NCBI GenBank assembly: GCA_007644065.1
Contig: VJWN01000009.1
Coordinates: 1,674,001 to 1,738,000, forward strand
Reading direction: 5' to 3'
Source: Margaritispora aquatica
Lineage: Eukaryota; Ascomycota; Leotiomycetes; Helotiales; Discinellaceae
Length of the DNA: 64,000 nt
Numbering within the stretch: position 1 is the stretch's first letter; each line of letters begins with the position of its first letter. Below the pieces are notes generated by a model. The model was given only the letters and a program-made list of their open reading frames with translations, ran no database searches and was not told the origin of the DNA. Shown here in pieces: positions 46,115-58,765 of the stretch. The translations under genes and the position numbers were made by a program.

Positions 46115-48187
46115 TCACTTAATCTCCTTCCCCTCATCCGTAAACACCCCATCCGGCACACTCCGCACAGGATCCAAACCCACCGTCGCTCCATTCACCA
46201 ATCCGCCCAAATCAACCCTCGGGCCCGTGAAGTTCTTGCGCCCGTCCACAAACCACTGCACGATTGAGATGACGAGGATGATGAAGAACACCACGACGCA
46301 GTAGTTCATGTTTGAGCCTGTGGTGGGCAGATCGGGTGGGAAAAGGAAGAGCACTGTTGTTACGAGGACGTAGGTTAGTCCGATCTAGGAGAAATTGGGA
46401 AGATTAGCTGGCTTTGCTTTGTAAAAGTTTGGGGGAGAGGAAGGGGTAGGAAGGAAGGGGGAAAGGGGAAGTAAGATACCAAATTCGCCGTCCATCCCAC
46501 AAAGCTATTTAGTCTGAAATGCCTCGTTTCCGGCAGCATTCGCCGCCCTCTAACACAGTTGATGAAGATGGGAATGCCGTATGAAACGCCTAGCGCGACG
46601 ACTGATGCGGAAATAATGGCGTTAAAAGCACTGTATTTGTCAGTTTTGCAATAGGCGAGAGGTTGAAGTGAGAACGAACCTGCTTGAGCCAAGAAATATA
46701 CAGCCAAATATTAAGACTAGGGCGACGGTGAGGTAGATTGCGTTGAGGGGGAGTTCTGTGTAGAGTTAGGATGGGGTTTGGTAGGTGGAAGTTGGGAGGC
46801 TCGCTTACCCAAGGTTGGGTGAACTCGAGCGAAAACGCGACTGAAAGGAAGCCCTCTATCTCTTGAATAGGTGTTAGTATAACAGCCGGATATTTTAATG
46901 TGAGTGTATTACCTTGCGAAAGCATATGTCATACGACTTGAGGTGGTCAAGATACTAGTTGTCGCGAATAACAAGCACACCAGTGGGAAACTAGACACAT
47001 CAGTCAGTTTGACAGTCGCATAGTGGTGGACAGGGTATAGCAGTATACATCAACAAACAAATCGCTCCAGCTTGACTTCCAGTTGCATTGTAGAAAATTT
47101 GCAATAACGGTCCGGCAGTCGACGAGATGACACCATTTGGTCCATCAAGAGGTCCAGAGACAAAAAGAAGCACCATGAGAAAGATGAAGCCTGTGAAGAT
47201 TCCGATTAAGACACAGTATATCATGATCTTTGGTCCCTCAACAGCAGCATTAGGAATCTCTTCAATCACTGTACCCTATTAGCACAACTGTATAGATGAA
47301 GTGGAGAGAGGAGAGATATACTATGAGCCACAGCATCAAAACCCGTTAACCCCAGCCCAGCTTGCAACAAGCCTAAGAGCCACGCAACTCCATCCGGCCA
47401 CCCCGTCTCATTAATGAAATCAGTAAACACAAAGCTAGCACTCGAGTAATTCGGGCTCGCACAAGCCAACACTGTGATTGAAATCACCACAAACCCAAGG
47501 ATACTCCAGATGAACGCCGATCTCGTGATGAGTGGAAGTAGGCGGGTCATGTAGGCATTTATAAGGAAGGCAGCGAGGTTGTAGCCGATGTAGATGAGGA
47601 ATTGGTGCCAGCGCTGGACTTCGTAGCTAGGGTTTCTGAGGGAGATGATACCAACGATGAGTTGGGAACCGAGGAGGCCGCCTGAGGCTGTGAGTGCTAT
47701 CCAGCCTGAGACGTTGATCCAACCTGTGATCCAACCTGGTGATGTTACTAAAGGTTATGATGGATCCATTGAAGAAATACTCACTGAGCAGAGGCACCCA
47801 TCGCTTCCAACTGATAACAGCAACCCAATGATACTGTCCACCAGCAGTCGGGTAGGCCGACAGAAATTCTGCCAACGAAACTGCCAACGACAAATTGCAG
47901 ACACCAGCAGCTACACAAATGTTACTCCTCATATCCATAACATTGTAGCTGAACGACGACTTACTTATCAAGCCCCAAAGAACAGAAGACGGCCCACCAC
48001 TAGGAAGCGCCAAGGACAAGCTGGCCGCCAGCGCTGTCCAGGAGTTGAGAATAGCAAAGGCAAGACCCAGCATAGCCAGTGGCGAGAAATTTCTGTTCAG
48101 CTCCGCTTTATGCCCAAGAGCAGCCAGCTGAGCTGCGTCTGCATCCTGTTGTTGATGGTCACGCTGAGGCATGTCGTCTATCTTCAT
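46115..48187 (-). CDS. APC-superfamily amino-acid/GABA/choline permease
   Basis: Nine exons: 48187-47965, 47910-47785, 47735-47322, 47268-47049, 46990-46913, 46861-46809, 46755-46680, 46630-46480 and 46384-46115, giving 536 aa with every phase closed. The protein is a polytopic plasma-membrane transporter with about 12 helices. It starts with a hydrophilic tail and LGHKAELNRNFSPLAMLGLA, the entry block of the fungal amino-acid/choline transporter group (Uga4/Hnm1-like). Further blocks are FLSAYPTAGGQYHWVAV, WITGWINVSGWIALTASGG, GLTGFDAVAHMIEEIPNA and RMTYAFARDRGLPFSRV, all conserved in this family. Substrate choice among GABA, choline, polyamines or other amines cannot be read from sequence. 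The gene has many introns for its size, which explains why only short open stretches are visible. Confidence 0.93.
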
Positions 48188-51100
48188 CCTCGAAGCAGAA
48201 GCGAAGGAGATAGTTGTGGGTGAACTGCTGGAATCCTTTGACTTGAAGTCCCTGGATTCTGGTTCTGATACAAACGGTTGCCAGACCGTTGGCTGTCAGC
48301 GGAGAGATGGCGCCAGATAATGGATCTTAGTAAGTGAAGCTAGTATCCGCTTGTCGTCATTGTGTATGGGATTATATATTAGGTGATATTTTTTATTACT
48401 TTCAACTTAACATTGTTCGCCTATTTGTCCCTTCCGCTATTGAGTAATATGTCTGACTCCTCAACATATCTGCGACTTTTCATATCGTCTCTCTGGCTTT
48501 GAAGATGAGTCAATTTCTTCATTATCGAGAAGTGCCGTTGTACCGGCTCCATCCTAATGTGGGGTTGAGAAATACAAGCGTTGAGCTTTGACCAAGGGGT
48601 GAACTCTAGATATACCTCAAAGAGGAATGTGTAGCCGCTTATTCGTGACTGTGAACGACTGTTCCTAATCTCACCTATCTACTGCTTACAAACTCCATAA
48701 TAATAATCTCAGGATAAACTAGGTCGTATGATTTATCCGTATCAAAGCTTCCAAAATTGTTACTGTTTACGAATTCCAAGTCGCAAAGAGTCATCAAGTA
48801 TTTTGGTCACCTGATTGTGTTAGCGATTGAAGCCCCTATGAGCCAGAGAAAGGAAAACAGTACATTACTTTGATTACAATAGCAGACTATATGGAAGTTG
48901 CCATGAGCTTTTCTAAAAAAATATTCTGTACAACAAAGAGGATGTAATGCTTCGAGTATCGGAGGTGAACGAGAAGTATTAGGATTTACCTTTCTCATTT
49001 CGATATTGAAATTGATTCTAGTAGCTTTTTGCTGAAAGAGTCGTTACATACACCGCTACTCTGAGCATTAAAGTCTCAATGGTGAGCTGTATCATATATG
49101 CTACTATCTCCACATGGGTCTGCGTCTCCGACAGCAAATCCATAGACAGTGCCAGCAATTCAATTTCCAAAGATACCTCCCCTAAGCCCATTACCTGAAC
49201 GTAGCCGGAGTGAAGTGGTTGGCAAAATTTCGGCAAAATAGCGTGACCCAAAGGCAGCAAAAAGGAGATAACTCATCCTCTTCTTTATGGGGGATATGAA
49301 GCGGACTACAACTACCAACTGCCGAAGCAGGAAATCAAATAAGCCAATCTTCAATCGTCTCAATTAAGCAACCCATAGTACCCATCACTGGGATCAAATT
49401 ACTGCGCCAATCCATTGCTCCCCCCGTAGGGCAAGCAGGCTGGTTTTGATATTGCGGAGCGAGCGCGTTATTTGAATATTTATAGGTCCCAGTTGGTACG
49501 CGAGGGAAGACACGTGATTTGCTTCTGCGGACACGAGATGGACATGAGGTGGTGATTGAGGATATCGACTTGTTCGCGATTACAATGCCTAAGACAGTCC
49601 TCGGAGTTTGCTCTGGTTGTTTAGAACACTGGCATACTACTGATTACGGTGTGTACTCCTCGAGTTTCCATGACCCTTAGTAGAGCACCGAAAATGCTTC
49701 CCACATACAACATCGACACTCAGTAACATTAACATCAATGACAGATTTTACCTAGTATCTTCAACATCTGGAAAGCACGCATAACATGTCTCAATACCCA
49801 ATTGTCTAGCTTGTTAGGCTTAAGCTCAAACCCTCCTCTTATAGTCCGAAGTTCATTCTATTTCGATTCCAAATCATGTAAATAAAAAAAAAGCTTGACT
49901 AGGTTTAGGCTTCTAATTCTTGACTTAAGGTACACAAAAATCCATTTGAACAAGCAAACCTCCGCACATGTATGCTACTAAGTAGGGGGTATTAAAACTC
50001 TCCTTGGGCTATATGCTACGTCAGGAACGCATGATGGCGATTGCAACCTTCATCCCAATCCCAATCCCAGCCTCATCTCCACATCCATCCTTCCCAACTA
50101 TTGGTCACGTAATTCAACGTACCAATGTCGTCAAATGACTAAAATCCGGCAAAAAGAATGATTTTCTTCTAAATTGGCTTGTCATTGTCAACATGTAAAA
50201 AATCCAGCCGTTCAAAGAACCGCGGAGAACTAACCTCTGTCGCCGATAAAGAGAGTCTAGAACCGAATACAGAGTCAGGTTCTTCCTTGTTTATTTCAAA
50301 TAAACAAACAACAAAAACAAAGATAACACGAATCTAGAAAACACAATCTTCATTCTTTAGGTAGGGCTGAAAACCACCTACATGACTCGATGATGGGAGG
50401 ATTCAGAAGATTATTAATCCTCACCTGAGACCACCACCACCACAACCCCTCCTCTCCACTTCCAAATCCCATCCTAAAAGTGGCAAGTGGCAAGTCGCAT
50501 TCCCGCCCATCATCGCAATTACATTCCCCACACAACAACACTCAACTACACTAAGCTAACTAACGGACATTAAAATAAGGGTTTAAACCCAATGAAGACA
50601 AACAGCCAAAATACCCCGCACTCGTTCACCATCACCATCACCGTGGCCCATAAGCGAGAAATGAGGGGAAGATACCTTACGTCCTTAGGTCATGCTATTC
50701 TGGAACAACAGCAAAAAAAGAGGCGAGATCATCACACTACCTACCTGACTACCTCATTCCCCCAACACGCCATACCGGGGGAGAGCGGGGTCAATGATTT
50801 GCAGGAATGATATTCAGGTACCGATGCGACAACGCCAACGTCAACGTCTTTGGCGAGGAGGTGTGTACCTATGTACCCATGTATGTGTGGGTCTCGACTC
50901 GAGTAGCGAGGAGAAAGACTTAATTAGGAGAAGCGAGAGGAGGTGTGTAGAGCTCGATCTAGCTCCTTTGTCGTCGTCCTCTGGCATTTTGGTGTTATTA
51001 AGATGAATCCGTTTGATGGTGGTGTAAGGTAAGAAGAGTACGAGTAGTCATGCACGCCATGCCGTAGGACTAGATAGGTATGCTTCAATACAATAGACGT

Positions 51101-51760
51101 CAACTTAGACGAGTACTCATCCATGCCGATTCATATTTGTAAGAAATGAGGCAGGAATCAAGGAATTGAACTCAATCTGGTTAAATCACTCCCTAGTTTG
51201 ACTTTGATTTCATCCTTATGAACAACATGATAATTATCACTTTCCCGCTAGAATTTATTTAAATCCGCTATAAAAATAGTAATTATTTACCCACCTACGA
51301 ACTTCGCATCGAATATCTACCTGCACATCAAGTTGATATTTAATGAAAGCAATCAGCAAGACAAATCTCAAGCAAAGCAATTCATAATGCCAGAATACAA
51401 CTAACTACCTATCTCACAAGCAGACAAAAGAGAAAATAGCCCCCATCGTGATGCCAATCAATGCTACAAAAATACCGTACAATACTAAAGTACCAAATTT
51501 AATTCACATCGCTTAAGCAAACCAAAAACCAAACCGCAGCCATAAGCATACCTATCACCATGAGCTTTGAACATAACAGTTAGCGAGATGTTCATCCCTC
51601 TCTCGCTCCCTGTATACCTACTCATGCATTGATCGATTCACTCACTTCTCGTATACCAGGTCTTTTATTAATACTCCACTGGTACATACTCTTTTACGAA
51701 CCCCCCTCCGAGCCCCTCCAAATCCCTCCAACGCTCCCGTCCCCTCCCATCCCCTGCCCT

Positions 51761-51785
51761 CTCCTCTCCTCTCCTCTCCTCTCCT
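51761..51785. repeat. (CTCCT) x5 microsatellite
   Basis: Five perfect copies of a pyrimidine pentamer in the gene-free region downstream of the transcription factor. Confidence 0.9.
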
Positions 51786-52007
51786 ACCGCTAGTCTTCCA
51801 ATCACTCACTCCCATCTCCCATCCCCGGTCATTAGATTTCACCACGGAGCCATCCGACCTTACCTCCACCCACCATAAACGAGCCTCCAGAGCCTCAAGC
51901 CTTACTCCTCCACCCTGACCCCTCGCCCGGGGACCCGTTATGTATGAACCCCTCCTCGCCTCGCCTCGGAGGGACTCCCGTCTGTTACCTAACGGTACCT
52001 TAGTCTA

Positions 52008-52028
52008 TTGTTGTTGTTGTTGTTGTTG
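52008..52028. repeat. (TTG) x7 microsatellite
   Basis: Seven perfect trinucleotide copies in non-coding DNA. Confidence 0.9.
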
Positions 52029-52450
52029 ACCGCCAGTCTGCTCCACTCCATGCCATGAACGACCTACCTTACGGGGCAAGGGGAACAACCCCACCACCAT
52101 CTATCGTCACATCAACATCACAGCACATCACATCAACATCGGATCGCATCACAGCATATCACAGCACATCATACCTCCGATGTGATCTGAACCCCTCTAA
52201 AACCCCACCAGACCAAACCAAACGCCCCACTCTACCCTACCATACTCTCCTCGTACTCAACAGTCTCAACCCCTCCTCTCTCCTCTCTCTGAACCCCACC
52301 AAACCAAACCGACTACGACCACGACCTCGACCACAACCTCAACCACAACCACGTCCTAGAGATCCAAGATCCGGAATCCGGGAGAAAACGGCACTACCCA
52401 CTACCCACTACCCACCGCCCTTCCCTTCCGCAATGTCTGAGGTCTTTGTC

Positions 52451-52475
52451 TCGCCTCGCCTCGCCTCGCCTCGCC
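52451..52475. repeat. (TCGCC) x5 microsatellite
   Basis: Five copies of a GC-rich pentamer in non-coding DNA. Confidence 0.9.
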
Positions 52476-52780
52476 TTGAGCAGGTGGATGCGATGGATGG
52501 GTGTGATGCACAATGATGGATTAGATCTCTCTACTGTATGTATGGATCCCTCACCCACCCCTCTATCTATCCATCTCTCCATCTATGCATTCCTCCATCA
52601 TTCCTCCTTCCTCGCCGGCTACCCTACTGTACTGCCCACCGCCTCGCCAACCGCCCTATAGAGAAACGCGCATCTCACCATCTCACCATCTCACCATTCC
52701 TCAATTCCCGTAATTCCACATCTAACAAATTCCGTACTTCCACAAAATTCCACAATATGCACGAACCTCCCTCTGTATGT

Positions 52781-52800
52781 ATGCATGCATGCATGCATGC
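52781..52800. repeat. (ATGC) x5 microsatellite
   Basis: Five copies of the self-complementary tetramer ATGC, capable of forming a hairpin, followed by a short attgc repeat. Confidence 0.9.
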
Positions 52801-52820
52801 ATTGCATTGCACAAAACAAT

Positions 52821-52850
<30 letters not shown>
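52821..52850. repeat. (CACGAC) x5 microsatellite
   Basis: Five perfect hexamer copies in non-coding DNA. Confidence 0.9.
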
Positions 52851-52851
<1 letters not shown>

Positions 52852-54219
52852 TGAACCGAGCCGAGTGAGTGAACAGGGGCCCAAGCGGCGGTGAGGTAAT
52901 ACAAAGCTACACCGATACCTCCATCCACCCCGCCATACATATATATACATACGGAAGTACAGAGGAGAGGGGAGATATACTATACTACGCTATACTACCT
53001 TACCTACCAAGCAAAAAAAGAAAGCGGTGAGGAGAATACGGAAAAAAACACCCTGCCGTGCCCAGCTTCCTTCCCGCATCCAAGCAACAAAGCAATGCAA
53101 CGCAACGCAACGCAGTAAGGTACTGTACCTAGCAAGCAAGCAAGCAACACAATCCATCCATCCTCGGAGAATAAAAATAACATACCATTTTTATGCACAC
53201 CAGGTCTCAGATATGTCACAATCACAGTCACATTCCATCAAACATGCTGAAGCGAGTGACAACGCACACACAAAAAGACAAAAGTTTGCCAAATAATAAA
53301 TCAATTTCGATTTGCAATGCGCGGAGATATTCCAAAGTTATTGTGTACAAGTGGCCCACCGCCTCTTCTCTCTCGTCTCTTTTGCTCTCCCTCTCTCGCC
53401 CATTCCTTTGCTCTGCTTCCTTGCTTCCACTTCCACCATCAATCTTAATCACCCTTCATTCCTCCCCTCCTCCTTTCACCCCCTCCCTCTCCAATTGCTT
53501 CGTTCACCTGTCCAGCCCACAAAGGTCGCTCTCTCTCCACATGCATACACGTATACATAATTACAGGGAAAGAACGATTGCTCGTGTGCAAAAACCGATA
53601 TATCGAGAACCAGACCAATTGCAAACAAATCGCGTCAAAAGATCAAAAAAAAAGCAAAACTTATATATCGAACAAGGTATCTGATAATGATGATGGAGAA
53701 GAGTACAACAAGCATTATTAGAATATGTGATAGATATGCCGGAAAACCCAACAAATTGTAGCAAAGAACAAAAGCTAGTACAAGAACAGGGCAGAAGCAA
53801 CACAAGATTGGGTGGGCCAGCCCAACAGAGATGTGAGAGAGATATTAAGCGCTACAATCAGAACAGCGCGAAACAGGTGGTATAAGAGATGCAAAGAAAA
53901 AAAAAAGAGATGACCCTGATGTTGCCCCGACCCAGCAATCCAAAGCCAACCAGCCAGTCCAAACCAGCCCGTATTGTTGCCCGTGACCTTATTCTGTAGG
54001 AAATCTTTTGCCCCGACTGCCAGCCGCCGCCGGCCTATCCAAATCCAAATTCCCAAGATACCGATGAAAACGCTATATGCAGGTGACAAAAGAAACTTTC
54101 AACAATCAACGCATAATGAAATGTCGGAGATGAGAGGGATATCAAAGTCTATGTATAAGGAAAGACCAAGGAAAATCATGGACATCGTTAAAAGTAAAGA
54201 AAAGTTGAGAATCAGCATT

Positions 54220-56877
54220 CTAATAGACGCTGTCCTCGTTGTCATCTGGACCCTGAGAGATCATTGATGGGGTTGAAGCCTGCGAGAGTTCCATATCATC
54301 ATCCTCCCAGCCTGCGAGAGACTGTGCGAGGTTGCGGAATGAATCACCCATGAGCTTGGTAATACTGTAGCAAGTTAGTGATTGTACTATGAATAAAGGT
54401 GTGACATAAACTTACCCCCACACAACAACTTCATCAAGCATACCACCCCACAGACGAGCAACTGTAGAGCTGAGCTTGGAACCGTAAATCTCGACCGAGT
54501 CATCGTCAAACAAACTGCGGATCTTGTTGTACATGGCCATTTCCTCTTCTGTAGCCGGTTCATCGTCGTGTTCCAGGCGATAGAGCCACAAGCTGAGAAT
54601 AACCATGAGATCAAGACCACAGAGTGGATGTTCGATGCTCCAGTTGGTGGCCGAAGTGCGAGCTACCCAACGAATGCCCTGAAGAGCTGCCGTCTCGATG
54701 CAGTTGTAGCATTCTTGAATGACCTTGATCATTTCGCTGGAACGCTTGACATTTTCCTGCGCGTTCGACATGGCGGCACCAACTTCGTACGAGTCGTGGT
54801 ATCTGAGAGCTTCCTGAATTGACTTGAGATCAACTGTGAGACGGGCGCGAGTGTTTCGGAACATGGCCATGGCATTGAAGATCAGCGGGTGACCCTTGTG
54901 AGGAGCACTGAGTGGTACAGGTACAGTCTCGGGCTCGCAAAGGTCCAGGGACTTCTCCCAAGTTTCCAGAGCCAGACGGAGCTTGTACTCTGTAACAACA
55001 TCCTGAAGAACCTCTGGACTCCGCTTGTGATACCAAACCTCGAGGAAGAGAGCATTGATCATGACGCGAGTTGCGAAGGCACTGTAGCGTAAAGATTCAC
55101 CTTGGAACAAGTTATCGTGCGCTTCCATGAATGTAGGAGTTTGCGATGCCTTGAGCTGCTCAGACCACGCAGCTTCGTCGACAACGGTCATATTCCACAT
55201 TGCTTCGGTGGATGGTAAAGACAGAACATCGAACTCGTTGAAGCTGATCGCTGGTGTGTGGTTGAAAGTCAATGTGAGAAGACCAAAGAAGATGTAGACC
55301 GCATAGTACGTGCGACGGCACTCCTCATCCTCAACCCATTGAGCGCGTGTTGGCTGCTCACCACCACGAGCCTCAGTGCGGAGCTTGAGTTCATATCGGT
55401 TACCTGCGACCATGTTGGCGAGCAGACTCTTGATGGAGCAGGCCCATTCCAGACCCTTTGGATCACCACTCCAGCTAGCGAAGATCATGTTGAGCAGCGA
55501 GCCCTGCATGGTCCATAGCGGGCATTTGCGCGAGCTAAAGTTCTCCTTGTTCTGCAAGAATTGATTGACCAGCACCTTGGAGCCGATGTGAAGCACGTAC
55601 GCTTGATCTTGATCGAATGCATACAGAGCACCGATGGACAGGACCGCCAACAACAATGGGGGCGAGACTTCTGTCGGCTTGAAAGACGATGGATGCAAGA
55701 ACGGCAGATGGTGGTGGAAGAGTCCAAAGTATGTTGACAGATACCTGTTCAAGGAAGCCAAACCAGGCAGACGGAAGCTCTCAGGAATGGCACGTTCGCT
55801 GTCATTGTTGCGAATATTGTCGAGGATGACATTGCGCTCATCATCGTTCAACACTTGCGGTGCCTTACTGGATGGTTCTCCAGAACGCGCTTGTGCTGGT
55901 GAGTGCATACCAGGAGTGTTGGTTCCAGAAGGTGGCAGCGAATTGATCATTTGCTCCAGCGCAGGGACGAGACCGTTGTAAGTTGATGCCGCATAAGACT
56001 TGTTGATGGGTGGTAATTGATTTGGGTGACCGTGCATAGTACTGTTACTCGTGAAGGACTCGTGAGATCCGGAAGCATTGGAAGTGATGGAATGAGACTT
56101 TGGCTCTGTCACCGACTGTGGCAAGTAGTCCCACACCTGCGGGAGCGAAATGGCGCCCGAAGGATAGGTAACAGATGGTTCCATGAGGGCAGTTCCATTG
56201 TGAGAGTAAGCCATTCCAGGTCTGTTCTCATATGGTCCCACGCCTGCACTTCGCATTGCTGCAGTCGCCTTGTGATGGAGGTCGGTCATCAACATCGCCG
56301 CCGTCTCGAGATCTACCATGCCGTCGCTACTCGCTTCAATCTGCTCGAGAGCTGATGTGTCGATGGCGATGGCAGACTTGGAAGAACCAGCGATAGAACT
56401 GGGCTTGGGACCCGCTCGTCGCTTGACGTCGCTGTGAAGAGGAATTCCTCCATCTTTGGCGTGCACAGTTCGGTCATGTCGAAGCAACAAATCGCGTCGC
56501 ACGAAGGTACTTCTACACTTCATGCACTTGAAAGGGCGCTCCTTGGTATCTGGGAGATGGTTAGTGGTTTGTTTGGATGGAAGATGTGATGAACTGATGG
56601 ATTGCGATGGCCCCCCCAAAATCGTGAAAGTGGGCCAAAATGATGCGCAGATCTCCTGCATCCACGCCTGGGAGTGGAAATGCAACACACGAGGGGTAAA
56701 TTCCATGAAAATGGGAAGTGACTTACGTGATCTTTCGTGTCTACTACGATGTTCACTCCTGCTGAATGCTCTGTTACAGAATTGGCACTTGTACTTCTTC
56801 TCGGGCGCCAGCGATGATTTCCTCATTGCTGAAGTCGAAGCCGCAGTAGGCAGAACCGTCATTGATGCGGCAGGCAT
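54220..56877 (-). CDS. C2H2 zinc-finger transcription factor with fungal-specific TF domain
   Basis: Exons are 56877-56727, 56549-54416 and 54364-54220, giving 809 aa. Two adjacent classical C2H2 fingers lie at the N-terminus: C31/C34/H47/H51 and C59/C62/H75/H80, joined by the linker HTKERPFKC recreated by splicing. A disordered Ser/Pro-rich stretch follows. A fungal-specific transcription factor middle domain spans about 330-700 (GLASLNRYLSTYFGLFHHHL, FLHPSSFKPTEVSPPLLLAV, CRRTYYAVYIFFGLLTL). The last exon adds a Ser/Asp-rich acidic tail ending in DNEDSVY. The architecture matches AmdX/Klf1-type ascomycete regulators, nuclear DNA-binding proteins; the targets are unknown. Intron 1 (56726-56550) is 177 nt with no in-frame stop, so retention would insert 59 residues and break finger 1. 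More than 7 kb of gene-free DNA lies upstream. Confidence 0.93.
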
Positions 56878-57887
56878 TTCAGTTGTGTGTGTGTGTGTGA
56901 TTTCCTCTTTGTGCTTCTTCTTTGCTTCTCCTTCTATCTTCTTGTATCTTTTCCTCTTTCGTCTCTTCTTTCCTCCTTCTTCCCAGATCGATGGTTGAAA
57001 TCGTCTGACTCGCGAGCGTGGGCGTAGGACTTAAAGTGTGACTTGGTTGATCTTCAATGTAGTGTTCATTTGTTTTATTCTTATTGTCATGGATGAGTGT
57101 GTGATGGTATAAATGGTGGCAGTTGGCCTTTATCGCGACAGGAACAGTCGTCTCGCCGTGGCAAGAGCTGGTCGCAAGTCGCGTTCGTCAAGATTGAGTT
57201 TGGGGGGGGGTTATTAAGGCGGGATGTACGTCGCCTGAGGTGGATCGCAGAATTAGTTGATGATGGATGGGGAGGGGGATTATCGAATGTCGATGAAGAT
57301 GTCGATGATGTTGATGTTGATGATGAATGATGGAAAGAGAAGATGTTGGATTCTGTGCGATGTGCGAGTGAGGGGTTGATGAATGAAGGTTGTAAAAAAA
57401 GAAGAGGGGGGAAAAGAATGAAAAGGTGGAAGGGGGAAGGGGGGGGGAAGGGAGATAGATGGGAGAAAAAAGGTGGGAGGAGGGATGATGGATGATGGAT
57501 GAGGGATGAGGGAAGGCACGGAGGGACTAGAAGGAAGGAGAGAGGGAGTGGAGTTTGGGCTTAGGGTAGTTGGGTAGTGGGTTGTGGTGGTGGGAGGTGT
57601 TCACAGTGAGAGTGAGTGTGAGGGTGAGTGTGAGTGAGCCGGGGTATGAAAGTGCCAGGGAGGGATATGGATGTGGTCGTAGCCCCAGCATACCAGGATA
57701 CTAGGATAGATACTAGGATGTGAGGATATAGACTAGGATAGATACCAGGATACCAGGATATGGGTTGGAACCTGGAAGTGGATTGGATTCAAGAGTGGAT
57801 ATGATATCTACGTAGGTACTGTATCTGGCTGGATGGGCAAAGTAAGTGGGCTGGTGGGTTGCTGGTGGGTTGGGTGAGCTGGGTGAA

Positions 57888-57912
57888 GGATGTGGATGTG
57901 GATGTGGATGTG
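57888..57912. repeat. (GGATGT) x4 microsatellite
   Basis: Four hexamer copies, followed within 10 bp by a run of G. Confidence 0.85.
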
Positions 57913-58091
57913 CAAAAGGGGGGGGGGGTTCAATGGGCTGGAACTTGGGTGAGTGACACTTAACTACTTTGGGACTCATACGAGGGGTGTACAACCACTC
58001 CTTCCCAGAAAAAGAAGATGGCGGGGGGGGGGGACAACAGAAAGTACCGTACGGTCGTCACTCTTAAAGCAGCACTAATTTCAATAAAATC

Positions 58092-58119
58092 ATGGAAAAT
58101 GGAAAATGGAAAATGGAAA
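58092..58119. repeat. (ATGGAAA) x4 microsatellite
   Basis: Four heptamer copies, the last slightly diverged, in non-coding DNA. Confidence 0.8.
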
Positions 58120-58737
58120 ATAGAAATAAAAGTACAAAAGTACCAGTGAAAACCCCCCCCCAAGTCCAACCAGTCATCATCATCAGTCCTGTCATCAGTG
58201 GATTCCCCCCCCCCCCCGCCCAAGCTGAACTGAACTTCCACTAAAATCACTCCCGGTTTCTCATTGATCCTCACTAAACTACTAAACTACTGGAGCCAGA
58301 GCACAATCCGGCTGTTCCGTCCAGCCCACAGCACAGGCTCAGGCTCATGGCTCCGGCTCAAGCTCAAGCTCAGTCAGGGCCACCCGTTAAAAGATTTCAG
58401 ATTCAGATTACAGTGCTCAGGCATCATTCATAGGTTTATAGGTTTATAGCTTTATAGCTTTATAGGTAGGCTGCAAAGAGACACGCACTCACTCTCACCC
58501 TCACAATCACCCTCACTCGCTGGACTGGTCGATAGGACATGACAGAGCAACTGGCGCCTGGAAGATGTCTCCCAACCTGGAAATCAGTCACAAGCACACA
58601 CATCTGTGCTGCCATGTACAGTATGTATATGTGGCCAAGAATCCGCAATCACCACGCGAAAGGTGTGATATCGATTCGCGATATCATACAACTATTGGCC
58701 CATATATCGGTAGACGGACCGCAATATTGACGAGAAC

Positions 58738-58765
58738 ATTGAACACATTGAACACATTGAACACA
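58738..58765. repeat. (ATTGAACAC) x3 minisatellite
   Basis: Three tandem copies of a 9-bp unit in non-coding DNA. Confidence 0.8.

Larger units (their letters stand above)
48188..54219. other. 6-kb gene-free, increasingly microsatellite-rich region
   Basis: The left part is the promoter side of the permease gene, the right part the 3' side of the transcription factor gene. No coding gene is supported. From about 50.4 kb on, the strand is C- and A-rich with many short tandem repeats, for example at 51761-51785, 52008-52028, 52451-52475, 52781-52800 and 52821-52850. Open frames such as 52055-52516 and 53193-53684 are products of these low-complexity tracts. Confidence 0.5.

Noticed and set aside
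52821..52850. Possible CRISPR-like arrays among regular repeats
   Set aside because: Units are 2-13 bp with no unique spacers. These are eukaryotic microsatellites.
52055..54267. Open frames of 90-160 codons around the 3' side of the transcription factor
   Set aside because: They translate C-, A- or CT-rich simple repeats into low-complexity sequence without conserved motifs or splice sites.
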